Shown: positions 28,033-39,792, numbered from the stretch's first letter. The stretch: 64,000 bases of DNA from Nematopogon swammerdamellus (GCA_946902875.1 OX336339.1:2350397-2414396); one strand, 5' to 3'. A program made the numbers and translations. Notes: generated by a model not told the origin, from the sequence alone.

Positions 28033-28430
28033 CATATACCCAAAACTCAACGTCAAGCGGCAACCAGGGAGTAGGCCAGTTTATGACTACCCAGGGAAAA
28101 ATGAGAAAAAAAAATCTGAGTCATTTGTTTTTTCAGAAAAAAATTTAACTAAATATTTTTTGTGATAAAACTATGGGCATTTTGGTTTTATTTGGGATAC
28201 TGATGATCAATAGCGGAGTTATTTAGGCTACCAATAAAACAATTTGAACAATTATATTTGCAAATTTGTAGTCGTAGTACATAAAAATGTTGTACGAAAC
28301 GTTTTTCAAAAAAATGCTCTATCATAAAAAACAAATGACTCCGATTTTTTTTCCTATTTTTCCCTGGGTAGTCATAAACTGGCCTACTCCCTGGTTCCCG
28401 CTTGACGTTGAGTTTTGGGACACGGTGTAT
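28033..28430. mobile_element. TIR element with about 90-bp arms
   Basis: Left ACTCAACGTCAAGCGGCAAC, TTATGACTACCCAGGGAAAA; the right arm at 28340-28430 is the complement. A half copy lies at 19970-20062. Confidence 0.7.
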
Positions 28431-28431
28431 A

Positions 28432-28905
28432 CAGGCTGTTTCAGGATAGGGTTTCGTAACTTCAGGGTTCGAAAGGGGTCCATGTTTGAAGACGATAAGC
28501 ACTGAAACGTTTTCCCAGATTTGGTCATTTTATAGTTCTTTTTGATGAAAATCGTTTAATCGCGATTTGGTGGACGGTTAAAACGTCTACTTTTATTAAA
28601 CAAAAATAAAATGACTAACTTACATGCTTAACTGGTAGAAGTGAACTGCATGTAGGCAAATTCCAAACACTTAAATTTTAATGACATCGAAAGAAAAATG
28701 GGACTGGACTAGGTCTGTGCTCTCTCTAGACCTAGACAGCGCTTTTGCCAAATCTCCCCAGACTCACTGTCTATCGAGTTTTTATTACAATTTTCTATTT
28801 TTGTATGAAAAAAAAAATACAGAATTTCGATTTGAGTGATAAGGATTTTTTCTTCGAATAATGAGTACTTTCTGGAGTTTCTCAAGCCTATCCTGAAACA
28901 TCCTG
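28432..28905. mobile_element. 474-bp TA-flanked MITE
   Basis: Ends CAGGCTGTTTCAGGATAGG and complement CAGGATGTTTCAGGATAGG, with TA on both sides (28430-28431, 28906-28907). Confidence 0.7.
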
Positions 28906-29261
28906 TATAACCTGGTTATTTAAGGAAGCGCTTTGAAAATGACGGCTTTTTATAGCTGTACAGTCAGCATGCAATTTGTTTTTTGCATAGTATATTTTTT
29001 TATTTGCAAATTTTTGTTTCGGATCGATTGATTTATCTTCTTTAGACGGCGATACTGCAGGAGCGAGAGGCAAGTAGGAGTTCCGACATTTTCAATCCAT
29101 TTGCTTAAATAACCAGGTCATACATTACTATCGTAGAATTTGGGCCAGAGTAAAGACTAATTTTATACAACTGGAGCGCCAGATGAGGAAGTCTATATTT
29201 TTTAGCTCTTCAGTGTCAGGTGGCTCCGTTTTTTGAGATTTTTGCAAAGTTTTTTTTTTAA

Positions 29262-29531
29262 TGTTGTCACGATTAACATGCGACGCCCGGCCGCCGCTGC
29301 CCGCCTTGTTCCGCCCTTACGCGTGTACGCGCGAGGGTGTAGGTTTACGTAGTTAATTAATTGCACGGTGGTGACGCAGTAGTTCGTTCATGACGAGTAG
29401 TGCGTGCGCCTGTGTTCAGGTCGTCCGTTCATACCGTGGTGTCTCTACAGCGCGACTGAAACATTTGCTGCACGCTTATAAATAAGAATAAATATTTTTA
29501 TATTTATCGCAATACTTTCGGCTACGCGGTA
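29262..29531 (+). mobile_element. Possible solo LTR
   Basis: Starts TGTTGTCACG after AT-rich sequence, contains CTTATAAATAAG and AATAAATA, and is GC-rich within. No clear target duplication or internal region, so this is tentative. 28906-29261 shows nothing recognised. Confidence 0.2.
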
Positions 29532-29533
29532 TA

Positions 29534-30201
29534 CAGGGTGTCCCTGAACTGGTGTAGTTCCTTTAAGGAGGCTATTCTACGCTTTGTAACAAACATAATT
29601 AGTAAAATAAGTAGGGTTCTAGTTACGCCCGTTGCGATGATATAAATTTTTGAATTTATTAATGTAGTGTAATCTTGTAATGCTCTCATCGGGCGCGCGC
29701 GGGGCGCGGGGCAGCGGGCAGCGGGAATACGGACGGACGCGACGTTAGTGAACGAAAACAGATAGCCCGCCCCGCCCGCGTACCGCCCGCGCCCCGCCAC
29801 GCCGCCGCCGCCGGCTGCTCCGCCCGCGCCCCGCCGCGCCGCTAAAGGCGCCCACACATTGTAGTATGCATTTAGTTTGTTAGGAAATCCAAAAATTTTA
29901 ATGAAAGCAGATATTTAAAAAAATATTTTTTAAAAAAAAGCTTTTGTTACAAGGCGTAAAATAACCTCCGTAAAAGAACTTTCTTTTTTAAATATTTATT
30001 TAGGAATCATACACTACATGAACTTAAAACTAACACATTATGAGTCTACGAATTAAACCATTGAAGATTCCTTTCACAAATTAGAAGAAAGAGAGATTTA
30101 AACAAAAAGAAATAAGGTAAATATAAATTTTAGCTAAGCATACAATATAGTATAGGTAACTTTTGATTTCGATTTTACTACACCAGTCCGGGGACACCCT
30201 G
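29534..30201. mobile_element. 668-bp TA-flanked MITE
   Basis: Ends CAGGGTGTCCCTGAACTGG and complement CAGGGTGTCCCCGGACTGG, 22 of 24 matching; TA at 29532-29533 and 30202-30203. A GC-rich tract (29690-29850) is internal. Confidence 0.75.
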
Positions 30202-30211
30202 TATAACTGGT

Positions 30212-30364
30212 AGCGACTTACATTCGTCGACGTTTCGTCCCTCGCTCCGGGGACGTCGTCGGCACTCGCGGAAGTGCGACGACCTGGAGGACACCTGACA
30301 CGTCGTCCGATCAGATGTCAACTGAGTCCCAGACGAAAACGAAACGACGACGAATGTAAGTCGC
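30212..30364. repeat. Small inverted-repeat unit
   Basis: GCGACTTACATTCGTCG faces CGACGAATGTAAGTCGC across about 115 bp, immediately beside the MITE. Confidence 0.55.
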
Positions 30365-30486
30365 TTTGAGTCATATACCGCGTAACGGAAAACATTACGA
30401 TAATGTGTAACAAACAGCGATAAAAGCCTAAACAAACATATTTTTATATTTCCTTATTTTACTTTTGTTAAAATGTTTTGTCGTTT

Positions 30487-30770
30487 TTATGGTTCCGTAT
30501 CTTTCGTACGGGACCCTATTACTAAGCCTACGCCATCTGTCTGTCCGTCTGTCCGAGGGCTGTATCTATTGAAACGTAATAGGTAGCCCGTTGAAATTTT
30601 CACAGAATAGATGTTATTATAGCCGATATAACAACAAATAATAAAAATAAGAAAAAGTAAAAAATTCACGAGGGTCCCCATACAAGAAACTAATACATAG
30701 ATGGCGTGAGTGGCCCTGACCATGACATGGCGATGCGAAAGTTCGACTCGCACTTGGTTGGTTTTCTTTT
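30487..30770 (+). mobile_element. Repeat family F
   Basis: GGTTCCGTATCTTTCGTACG, ACTAAGCCTACGCC, ending GACATGGCGATGCG. 30771-31090 is AT-rich and unremarkable. Confidence 0.65.
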
Positions 30771-31091
30771 ATTTAACTCAAACCTGTTAAGCTTTATTTT
30801 CATTGTTTTTTTTCTCCTGTTATTATAGGTTATATCTACATATTATCCTGGTATTATAGGTAAGTTGTAGGTTGTTGTTTTGTTTGGATTTAAGTTTTTC
30901 AAGTTTATGTATTTTATGTATTAGTTTCTTTATATCCGTTTTACACTGGCTGTGCTCGCGTGCCATTGGGTTGCACATACTACTATGTTCTATATTTATG
31001 ATGGATCTTTTGTGTTTTAATGCCGTGTGTGTTCTGTAAAAAATGAATATATAAATATATCCAAATCTGAAAATAAAGATAAAAAAAATAT

Positions 31092-31151
31092 GTCCCGACC
31101 ATGATTCGAATCTTCTGGCGTGAGCCGCATTACCAATTACGCCATCGGGTC
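31092..31151 (-). pseudogene. tRNA-like sequence with pol III terminator
   Basis: Minus strand: GACCCGA pairs with TCGGGAC (6 of 7), A-box-like TGGCGTAATTGG, B-box-like GATTCGAATC, then eight Ts. It is only 60 nt long and the anticodon arm does not fold properly, so it is a decayed tRNA or SINE head. Confidence 0.4.
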
Positions 31152-31635
31152 GATGACGTAATTGGTAATATAATATGAATATAATTTTCTCTCTAAATTT
31201 CAAACAGCTGCAGTTGTGACCAAAGATGTTGAAAGGATAGATGTGTCATGTCATGAGGCTAAGTGAAGGGCTCTTAGCGTATGTGTGGGTCGGTAGACAG
31301 ACAAGACGGACGGACGGACAGCTGGGTGGAGGGGTTAGCCGACCGACTATATTCGCTGTAAGGTTACAAGTACACACACTGCAGCTTCACGATGCTATTG
31401 TTGTTTTATATTTTCACCATCATCGCTCAGGATGTGTGATAGAGAGAGATATATATATGAAGGATATTAATAACTCGCCCACGTTCGGTCCACTGCTACT
31501 GTGATATAAACACAATACATTGCTGTCGCCGAATGCAGGGATACTATTTTAAAAATATAGGACGGCGAGGGGGGGGGGGAGCGGGCCCCACGTCCAATTT
31601 TCCGGGTAGGCCCCGGGCCCCCCCCACAGCCCCTG
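31152..31635. other. Intergenic, nothing recognised
   Basis: Contains an (GGAC)n stretch and a G9 run at 31568-31580 only. Confidence 0.4.
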
Positions 31636-31832
31636 TACCCTTATCACGAGATTTAACCTACACCGCGTACTACGCTACGCCGTGTTCTCCGCATCATTTT
31701 GTATGGAGAAACGAAGTTCGCAAATCTATCACTAGAGGCGCTGCTGCTCCGTTTCTCCATACAAAATGATGTGCAGAACACGGCGTAGCGTAGCGTAGTA
31801 CGCGGTGTAGATTAAATCTCGTGATAAGGGTA
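31636..31832. mobile_element. Palindromic MITE (foldback), copy 2
   Basis: TACCCTTATCACGAGATTTA at the left end and its near complement at the right; inner arms as in 21464-21633. Nearly the whole element is self-complementary. Confidence 0.82.
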
Positions 31833-32282
31833 TAATGAGCCTCTTCTGTTGTAATTTTTCTCGTCTGTTGTTTTGTTCTCGTAATCGCGACAACGCAAAA
31901 ATATGTTGATTAGCGGCGCGCCGAACACAAGCGCTCAGCCGCCATCTTCTTTGGCAGTCTGTAGAGATTATACTAATCTCAAGAATTAAACCGGAAAACG
32001 AAGAGGTAACTTTGTAACGCTGGTTGCAACTGCGAGGCAATCGGACGTCCATAAGCGTCCGTGTGTTGTGATTGGCTCTTTCCGAATTCCTAAATCCGAG
32101 CGCACTCCCCCCCCCCCCCCCCCCCCCCCTTCCTATGTACCCCACCCGCTCCCGCCACCCTTACCTCTACCTCACCGCTCCTGTTTCGTTTTTGCGATTA
32201 GTAATAAAATAAGTTAAGTAATAAGTTTGTTTTTATATTGTATCAAGAAAGAAAATAAATGTATTTTATACTTCCCTACCAA
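31833..32282. other. Intergenic with a poly(C) run
   Basis: C23 at 32107-32129; otherwise nothing recognised. Confidence 0.5.
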
Positions 32283-32571
32283 AAAGAATAGCCCCACTGC
32301 ATCTCTCCCCGTGCATGTCGTAAAAGGCGACTAAGGGATGTGACTCCCTTCTTATATAACTAGGTGGTAGGGTTTAACCCGCCCGGGTTGGTACCACCGC
32401 ACTGAATGAAAGGTCGGTCGAAACGGCTATGTAAATAGTTTGTGTTTTCCGTCCAGTTCAGTGTAGCCGGCACGACTGAAGGGAAGCGCTGACGTGGCAC
32501 CAAGTTCAACCCGGTGTTATGGGCTGACATCACGGATGTTGTAGGTGATGTAGCCAACCGTGTCAGTTTCA

Positions 32572-32602
<31 letters not shown>
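32283..32602 (+). mobile_element. SINE-A, GTGTGGGGC-head form
   Basis: Head module onward; poly(A) tail of about 28 (32574-32602), suggesting a recent insertion. Confidence 0.85.
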
Positions 32603-32607
<5 letters not shown>

Positions 32608-32823
32608 TGCCTTTTTCCAAACCTAGACTATGAACACCTTTACAAATTAAAATTCAAAATAATATTTTTTTTAAATAGCTAAGTGGTAATTATATGTCCA
32701 AGCGGGACAAATAGTTTTTAACATTATACATTCTTCAACTGTATACTTCCTTCGGCATTCTGCTTCAAATCGGCTGCGCGAGGATCAGCGAAATGTAAAA
32801 ATGCAGGGGTCACGTGACATGGT

Positions 32824-33010
32824 CAGAGGGCCTAGTCCGAGTTAACGTGACAGCTACGTAAACGTCAAATACCGATCGAATTGAGTTTTTATGTATGGGA
32901 GCACAATACGCTCACCGCGGCGCCACTAGAGAGCTCCATACATAAAAACTCAATTCGATCGGTATTTGACGTTTACGTAGCTGTCACGTAAACTCGGACT
33001 AGGCCCTCTG
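32824..33010. mobile_element. Palindromic MITE with about 75-bp arms
   Basis: Left CAGAGGGCCTAGTCCGAG, GACAGCTACGTAAACGTC, TTGAGTTTTTATGTATGG; the right arm is the near-perfect complement. Confidence 0.8.
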
Positions 33011-33834
33011 AACTAGCCACCCTGATCCTCCCTTGACTGGCTCGTCGTGCGAGGCCGCATATTAGCAAACTGCATGGCGACGCATCTTCTATAAATTAAT
33101 TAACCCTGATTATTTTTTTTAACCGCCAAAACATTCACTTTGATAGTTCTTAGTTAATAATCTCTGTTTGGGCAGAAAACTCGCATAGTGCAGTTTGATA
33201 ATATGCTGCGAAGTGCGAGGCCGCGAAGAGTATGTATTTTGGGACAACCAATCAGCTTGCCACACACACTGGCGGGAATTATAAAATGTAGAAAAACTTC
33301 AAAATAGGAATTTTCAAAATCCCCTAAGTACTGGCGTTTTCCCGCTAGCCTAAGTGAGTATAACTACGCAAAACTTATCTAAATTATTATTTATTTAAAT
33401 ACTAGGCATGGAACACTCTAACTGCATTGATGTTCATTTAAGTTAGAAGCGGTTTTCAAGCCCTTAATAAAATCAAAAGGCATTGCCATTAATGCCTAAA
33501 GGCGTAAAGGCCTGAAACAATGTTAATTTTTATACTTAAAACGAAATATACACAAGTACATCTATATACAATGTACTTAGCGTAACAAATAAAGCTAAGT
33601 TTCTACAGGCGACCGGCGGCGACGGCCGTGTACCGTAGGTACGTCAAGTCAATATATGAATATCCGTATAACTAGAGAAACGCTTTATCGATTTACATAC
33701 GGTTGTCACTGTTACTTTCTGCTTCGCGTGACTTTTTTCTCACAGCTCAGGCCGCCGACGACGACGTAGCGTTATTATGATTTATAGCCTAAAACCATCT
33801 TGAGAAGTGACAGAATGTAACAGCGAAAACCGTG
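33011..33834. other. Intergenic, nothing recognised
   Basis: AT-rich; ORFs are short and lack features. Confidence 0.4.
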
Positions 33835-34080
33835 TTTTTTTTATAGTAAGCGCGACATGTGGCGCCGAGTCACCCATAAGGTGTCTAGCGACGCCCGTGG
33901 ACATTCGGTCGCGTGCGGGGGCTTCGAATGCCATGCCGACCTGACAGGTGCCCATTCACGCCTCTCTTGAAGGACCCGAGACTATACTTGGGGGGAAATA
34001 TGTGGGCAGGGAGAGCGTTCCAGAGTTTACCGGTTCTGTGGAGGAAGGCTCTGCAGAACCGATTGGTACGCATTCGCGGT
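33835..34080 (-). mobile_element. LINE C-terminal fragment
   Basis: Minus frame: MRTNRFCRAFLHRTGKLWNA, PKYSLGSFKRGVN. Typical non-LTR RT C-terminus, better preserved than 26739-26960. A CCG repeat (34165-34200) lies downstream. Confidence 0.65.
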
Positions 34081-34371
34081 AAGTCCAGCGTATGTAAATC
34101 AATAAAGTGTTTCTCGAGTTATAAGGATATTCGTATATTGTTATACATGATACAACACGTTACACGGCCGCCTCCGCCGCCGCCGCCGCCGCCGCCGGTC
34201 GCCCATAGAAACTCCGCTTTATTTATAAAAAGGACAACGGTCAACAAAATAATTTGCCAGGGTTGTATTACATAAATTATGTAAGTACCAAATACAATAT
34301 TAAGTAAGTACTGTAATTTGTTTTATTTATTTTCCCGCCGCCCCGCTTCCACCCCAACGCACTCGACCCGG

Positions 34372-34552
34372 CCGGGATAAACCCTACCACCTAGTAAGGT
34401 AAGAAGGGAAGGGACCTACAGTTTTACGTGGAATCCGAAACCACGGTCAGCCTCGAACGGTCGAGCGGTTACCCATTCAAATCAAGTACTGCCGCGCTCA
34501 GGGTTGCTTAACAACAGTCGATCGACTGCACCACTGAGCTACCGAGGCTGAC
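34372..34552 (-). mobile_element. SINE-A head portion (5S/tRNA)
   Basis: GTCAGCCTCGGTAGCTCAG through the 5S-like block to GGTGGTAGGGTTTATCCC; the 3' body is missing. Confidence 0.7.
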
Positions 34553-34633
34553 AAACCTACTTTCCCAGTGCCTTCCGTCTCGGTCCTGCATACATGGTGC
34601 ACTGATCGACGATAAGTGAGCAAGCAACCATAA

Positions 34634-34902
34634 GACGGAGGTTACACGCTCAGTTTGGTATCAGTACAGTCCATCAGTCTGGTTAAACTGACGCCAGACT
34701 GACCGTTTAATCTATTTAACCGATGGATTGATGGACCAGACTGATGGATTTTTAAATATTTTGATAATTTTCGTCATTCTAGCCAGGGTAGACAGACTGA
34801 CGGGAGACTGATAGTGCGAATGCATTTTACGTCTGGCGTCAATCTGGTCGTGATCAAGGTCACGGACTGAACTGATGCCAGACTGAGCGTGTAACCTCCG
34901 TC
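34634..34902. mobile_element. 269-bp MITE with TAA flanks
   Basis: Ends GACGGAGGTTACACGCTCAG on both arms, continuing with few mismatches; TAA at 34631-34633 and 34903-34905. PIF/Harbinger-like. Confidence 0.75.
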
Positions 34903-34909
34903 TAACACT

Positions 34910-35095
34910 GGTGGGTGCCATGTAAGAGCTACCATTTTGTCGTGTCACATGCCCTGAGACGCTCGGGAAAACGGGGAAATCCGAACTACTGTCAGCCTCA
35001 ATGGTCGAAAGGTCATCCATCAAAATTCTAACTGCGCCCGAGTGTGCTTAATCTCAAGTTCGCACGTCGACTCCTTGCACCATCGAGGCCGACAG
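34910..35095 (-). mobile_element. Old SINE relative
   Basis: Minus strand GTCGGCCTCGATGGTGCAAGG ending resembles a strongly diverged SINE-A head; weak match. Confidence 0.35.
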
Positions 35096-35187
35096 TGTAC
35101 TTATGCCGACTTGCAAGGTTCTTCTCGCTACGCGTTTCCGAGTGGAGCTCGAGATAACTCTATACAGAGTACAGCACTCGGAAGCAA

Positions 35188-35438
35188 TTTTTTTTTTTAT
35201 GGTAACTGACACGGTTGTCTACATCACCTACACCATCCGTGATGTCAGCCCATAACACCGGGTGAACTTGGTGCCGCGTCAGTGCTTCCCTTCGGTCGTG
35301 CCGGCTACACTGAACTGGACGGAAAACACGAACTATTTACATAGCTGTTTCGACCGACCTTTCATTCAGTGCGCTGGTACCAACCCGGGCGGGTTAAACC
35401 CTACCATCTAGTAATACAAGAAGGGAGTCATATCCCTT
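35188..35438 (-). mobile_element. SINE-A, truncated
   Basis: T run, GACACGGTTGTCTACATC to GAAGGGAGTCATATCCC. Confidence 0.75.
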
Positions 35439-35451
35439 GATAATAATATTT

Positions 35452-35701
35452 AAGGTATTTCATTAGTAGGTAACGATACGCTAAGGGGTGTATGTGTATC
35501 AGATACTGATCACGTTCCCATACCAATTTTTTTTTCGATATAAAGAAACCTACACACTCCAAAATTGTATACGTGAAGTGCGCGTATTTCACCTAATAAG
35601 TTCGTTTTTTATATCGTAAAAAAAAATTGGTATGGGAACGTGATCAGTATCTGATACACATACACCCCTTAGCGTCTCGTTACCTACTATTGAAAGACCT
35701 T
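35452..35701. mobile_element. 250-bp palindromic MITE
   Basis: Arms of about 85 bp: GTAACGATACGCTAAGGGG, GTATCAGATACTGATCACG, GTTCCCATACCAATTTTT and complements. 35750-35812 then holds an AAAGAGACAA MITE fragment. Confidence 0.8.
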
Positions 35702-35894
35702 ATAATATATTATAATATAAAATAAATAACGCGTGTCGGGCTTTAGAAAGAGACAATCCGTCTGTAGAGCGTCGTCCCTGTCGCACAGAGACTAATATAG
35801 CTCGATAACCCCACGACCTTTCCGTTGCTGGCGGCGGCGGCGGTGTGACCTACACTCCTCGCTACACTCTACACACAGCAAAACAACAAGAGCA

Positions 35895-36456
35895 ACACTG
35901 ACACGGTTGGCCACATCACCTATACTACATCCGTGATGTCAGCCCATAAAACCTTGGTGAGCTAGGTGCCATGCCAGTGCTTCCATTCGGTCGTGCCGGC
36001 TCACTGAACTGGACGTAAAACACGAACTATTTCAATAGCCGTTTCAACCGACCTATCATTCAGTGCGGTGGTACCACAGATCTGAGGGTGGTACCAAACT
36101 GGGCGGGTGAAACCCTACCACCTAGCAAGGTAAGAAGGGAAAGGGACCTACAGTTTTACGTGGAATCCAAACCACGGTCAGCATGGATAACGGTCAACCT
36201 CCAACGGTCGAGCGTTCACCCACCCATCCACTGACCGCGTCCAGGTGTGCTTATGATCCGACCGACGGTCGACCGATTTCAGATAGTGATCTGATAAAGG
36301 TACATTTCAGTTAGAGTACTTATTGGCTAATTATTCTCAAATACTTCAAATCTACTAATCAAATCAGTAAAACCAATTCAACCAGGTGCATAGGTGAATT
36401 CAGTATACTGATTAGTATATTTAATTCACCCAGTGAACCAGAGCTACCGAGGCTGA
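35895..36456 (-). mobile_element. Degenerate SINE-A, interrupted
   Basis: Body at 35895-36280 with duplicated GGTGGTACC pieces; head remnant GAGCTACCGAGGCTGA at 36430-36456; between them is AT-rich sequence. Confidence 0.6.
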
Positions 36457-36482
36457 TGTATCAATACTAATAATAAATCTGT

Positions 36483-36782
36483 GACGGAGGTTACACGCTA
36501 GGTTCTTCATCAGTTCAGTCCATCAGTCTGGTTAAACCACAGATCAGACTTAGGATTTCTGTGGGTTAAACCATGGTCCAGACTGACCGTTTAATCTACT
36601 TTGATGGATGGATGGTTTGGAATGATGGACCAGACTGACGGATTTTAAAATATTTTGGTACTAGACTGATGGCAGACTGATAGTGCGAATGCATTTTACG
36701 TCTGGCGTCAGTCTGGCGTCAATCTGGTCGTGACCAAGGTCACGGACTGAACTGATGCCAAGCCTAGCGTGTAACCTCCGTC
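36483..36782. mobile_element. GACGGAGG MITE, second copy
   Basis: Same ends as 34634-34902 (GACGGAGGTTACACGCT), with an internal duplication around 36535-36590. Confidence 0.65.
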
Positions 36783-36784
36783 TA

Positions 36785-37130
36785 AGGGATGGATATGGAG
36801 TAATTTAAGTACATACTTCGTTTTATAAGATACTGCGTCTGAGGACTTTAGGTATGATACTAAAATAAAATTTACTATTTTTGGAAATATTTTATGTATG
36901 TATGTATGTTCCTCCATAACTCTTACAGCGATCATCCGAATTCGATGAAATTTTGATTATACGTGACACAGGATAGGCTAAATAAAATTCAGTTCCGGTT
37001 ACGCTAAGATATGACCCTCAAGCAAACCGAATTGTTCCGCGCGCCGAAATAAAGGTGCGTTAGCGGGCTTACTTACTTTCTTCTTTTTAAATACGAATTT
37101 CACGCGAGCGAAGCCGCGGGAAAAAGCTAT
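36785..37130 (+). mobile_element. Helitron-like repeat with CGCGAGCGAAGCCGCG end
   Basis: Internal sequence as at 15535-15850. The 3' part TTTCACGCGAGCGAAGCC, CGCGGG forms a CGCG hairpin just before AAAAAGCTAT, a degenerate CTAG-type end. Confidence 0.5.
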
Positions 37131-37352
37131 AAGTATAACATAATTAAATGAAGTATAATGCTCTGTGCTCTGAAATTATTGGTAGAGGTAGAGTGACCAT
37201 AACCTATCTAGCCATCCATTCATATACAATTTGCCTAAGTAACCAAGCAAGTAGTAAGCACGGCGGGTGGGCAGTGGCGGGGCAAGACCTAAATTCGATG
37301 CGGGCAAGATATATTTTGAGAGGCCCTCTCTGGTGGCACTAGAGGATGGATT

Positions 37353-37541
37353 TTATGGATTTTCACTGTTGAAATGGATTTCCGGTATACCGATCCAATC
37401 AAACATTTTTGGCAGCATACCCTTTCGTCGATAAAAGGAAACATAATCAAATTGCAATAATACAGCCTTCACTGCCTGTGTTCTGCTTTCCCATCTTGTG
37501 TCTGATAAAGGCTTTATAGTATGCTTTAGTTTGCCTTTCAT
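37353..37541 (-). pseudogene. hAT-like transposase fragment
   Basis: Minus frame: LKHTIKPLSDTRWESRTQAV and KAVLLQFDYV, the LxxTRWxxR..A motif of hAT/DUF4371-type proteins. Only about 60 codons remain. Confidence 0.5.
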
Positions 37542-37644
37542 TAAGTCTAAACATGTTTACTCGGGGTCTCTATAAATAGATCTAGCTGAATATTTTTCAT
37601 GAATCAAAGCTGCATCGACAAGTAAGAATACTACTTCGGGCAAG

Positions 37645-39792
37645 ATGAAACGAATATCAAACAAGGTTCTGATAAATTCGTTAAACTTAGATTTACAATC
37701 TGAATTCTGTGGTAATAATATTTATAGCTTTAAAGAATTTTTCAATATATTTATGAGATATCTAGACAAGCATATGCCACTAAAACATATGTGTGTAACT
37801 AATAAAAAAACATTTGCCGACTGGGCTACTCCAGCTATTATTATTTCTAAAGACAAATTATTTTATTTATATGATCTCCTTAAATTTAACAATAATCCAG
37901 ATCTTAGATCTTATGTTACACGTTACAGCAAAATCTTTAAACAAGTTACCATTAAAGCCAAGCAACTGTTCCTTAAAAACAAAATTATGAATTCAAATAA
38001 TAAAATAAAAATGGCCTGGAACATAATTAAAGAAGAAACTGGCAAATCTAACGACTGTAACACCAAGCTAGAGTTAAAAATTGGATCAGAAATTATTTCG
38101 GATAACACAACGATTGCCAATCATGTGAATAAATTCTTTTCCACAATAGCCCATAGTACTACTCAAAGTCTAAAGTCTAGTAAAGAAGTATCATTAAACT
38201 ACCTCAAAGCGTTTATCCCTCGGAATTCTGAATCAGCCATATTTGCACCTGTCACATACCTAGAGACTAAGAGAGTAATTAGGGACCTTAAATCTAAACA
38301 TTCCCAAGATCTTTGGAGTATCTCACCTGTATTATTGAAATCTATAACAAGTGTCATCGGCCCGCTAACAGATATTGTAAATGACTCTCTAAAAAATGGC
38401 ATATTCCCAGATTCATTAAAAGTAGCCAAAGTTATACCTTTGTATAAAAAGGGATGTCATAACAATGTTGAGAACTATCGTCCCGTCTCTATATTGCCGG
38501 TTTTCAGTAAGGTCTTTGAAAATTATTTGGAAAAACGGTTAATTAAATTCTTTATTGATAATGAACTTTTAAATTGTAAACAATTTGGATTTCGGAAAGG
38601 ACTGTCAACGGGTGATGCTATAGCTTCTATGGTAAAATCAATATTAACTTCCCTAGACGACTCTCAGCATACTTATGGCATCTTTTGTGATCTGTCCAAA
38701 GCCTTTGACTGTGTAAATCATGAAATATTACTAATGAAACTAGAACATTATGGTATAAGAGACAATGAATTGCGTATATTCCAATCATATTTAGAAAATA
38801 GAGCTCAAATATGTGACGTCAATGGCTTAAAATCTAATGTAGAATCAATTACAATGGGTGTGCCGCAGGGTTCTATCCTGGGACCATTATTGTTTCTAAC
38901 ATATGTTAACGACATCTCGAGCTGTATAACAGACGATATAGAGATGGTAATGTTTGCAGACGATATATCAGTTGTACTGAAAAACAATTATATAAGTAAA
39001 CTAAGAGAATCCTTTTTAAATGTACTAGAATCTCTAAAATCATGGTTCGGATGCAACAATCTATTACTAAATGTTAACAAAACTAACATTATGCACTTTG
39101 CTCTAGGTACTCATAGACGTAATAACACTGATGCCATATTAAAACCTGCAGAAAGCTTGTCATTAAACCTTGCTAATGAACTAACTTTTCTTGGGGTAAT
39201 ATTTGATAAAAGTTTTACTTGGAAAGCCCACATAAACTCTTTAGCTGGTAAGTTGAGTTCCGCTTGTTATGCTATAAAAAAAATTAAAGAGCTATGCGGA
39301 ACTCATGCTGCAAAGACGGTTTATCATGCCTATTTTGAGAGCATCATGTCATATGGCCTTATGTTTTGGGGAAATGCAGCAGACTCAAATAGAATATTTT
39401 TATTACAGAAGAGGGCCTTGCGGTACATCCTAAATATGAAAACTAGAGATACTTGTAGGACAGCGTTCGGGGAGATAGGAATCATGACTTTACCAAGTGC
39501 ATATGTTTACCAGAACATATGCTATGCCAGAAAATACATTAATGATTCCTCTCTTAATTCCGACAATCATAACTATGATACAAGGTGTAAGAATAATGTA
39601 CAACTAATAAGACATAGATTAGCTAAAACCTCAAAAAGCTTTATTTGTAATAGTGTTAGATTTTATAATAAACTGTCTTCTAACATAAAACAATTAGATG
39701 ATAATAATTTCAAACGACGGATTAAATTAATGTTAATTGAAAAGAGTTATTACACTATTAAGGATGCATTAACTGACCGTAATTTTATCTAA
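37645..39792 (+). CDS. Non-LTR retrotransposon reverse transcriptase (CR1/jockey-like), intact 715-codon ORF
   Basis: RT motifs in order: NYRPVSILPVFSKVFE, KQFGFRKGLSTGDA, DLSKAFDCVNHEILL, GVPQGSILGPLLFL and MFADDISVVL with the catalytic FADD. The C-terminal region (LQKRALRYILN, YDTR, FYNKLSSNIK) is typical of arthropod CR1/L2/jockey-type LINEs. The upstream endonuclease domain is not visible; an in-frame TGA lies about 45 bp before the ATG, so the element is 5'-truncated or shifted there. No stop or frameshift within the RT, which suggests a young insertion. It acts in target-primed reverse transcription. Confidence 0.88.
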   Translation: MKRISNKVLINSLNLDLQSEFCGNNIYSFKEFFNIFMRYLDKHMPLKHMCVTNKKTFADWATPAIIISKDKLFYLYDLLKFNNNPDLRSYVTRYSKIFKQVTIKAKQLFLKNKIMNSNNKIKMAWNIIKEETGKSNDCNTKLELKIGSEIISDNTTIANHVNKFFSTIAHSTTQSLKSSKEVSLNYLKAFIPRNSESAIFAPVTYLETKRVIRDLKSKHSQDLWSISPVLLKSITSVIGPLTDIVNDSLKNGIFPDSLKVAKVIPLYKKGCHNNVENYRPVSILPVFSKVFENYLEKRLIKFFIDNELLNCKQFGFRKGLSTGDAIASMVKSILTSLDDSQHTYGIFCDLSKAFDCVNHEILLMKLEHYGIRDNELRIFQSYLENRAQICDVNGLKSNVESITMGVPQGSILGPLLFLTYVNDISSCITDDIEMVMFADDISVVLKNNYISKLRESFLNVLESLKSWFGCNNLLLNVNKTNIMHFALGTHRRNNTDAILKPAESLSLNLANELTFLGVIFDKSFTWKAHINSLAGKLSSACYAIKKIKELCGTHAAKTVYHAYFESIMSYGLMFWGNAADSNRIFLLQKRALRYILNMKTRDTCRTAFGEIGIMTLPSAYVYQNICYARKYINDSSLNSDNHNYDTRCKNNVQLIRHRLAKTSKSFICNSVRFYNKLSSNIKQLDDNNFKRRIKLMLIEKSYYTIKDALTDRNFI

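Noticed and set aside
31732..32145. 137-codon minus ORF with Gly run
   Set aside because: Arises from the poly(C) run and a palindromic MITE.
33913..34275. 120-codon plus ORF with a proline run
   Set aside because: Antisense of the LINE fragment at 33835-34080 plus a CCG microsatellite.
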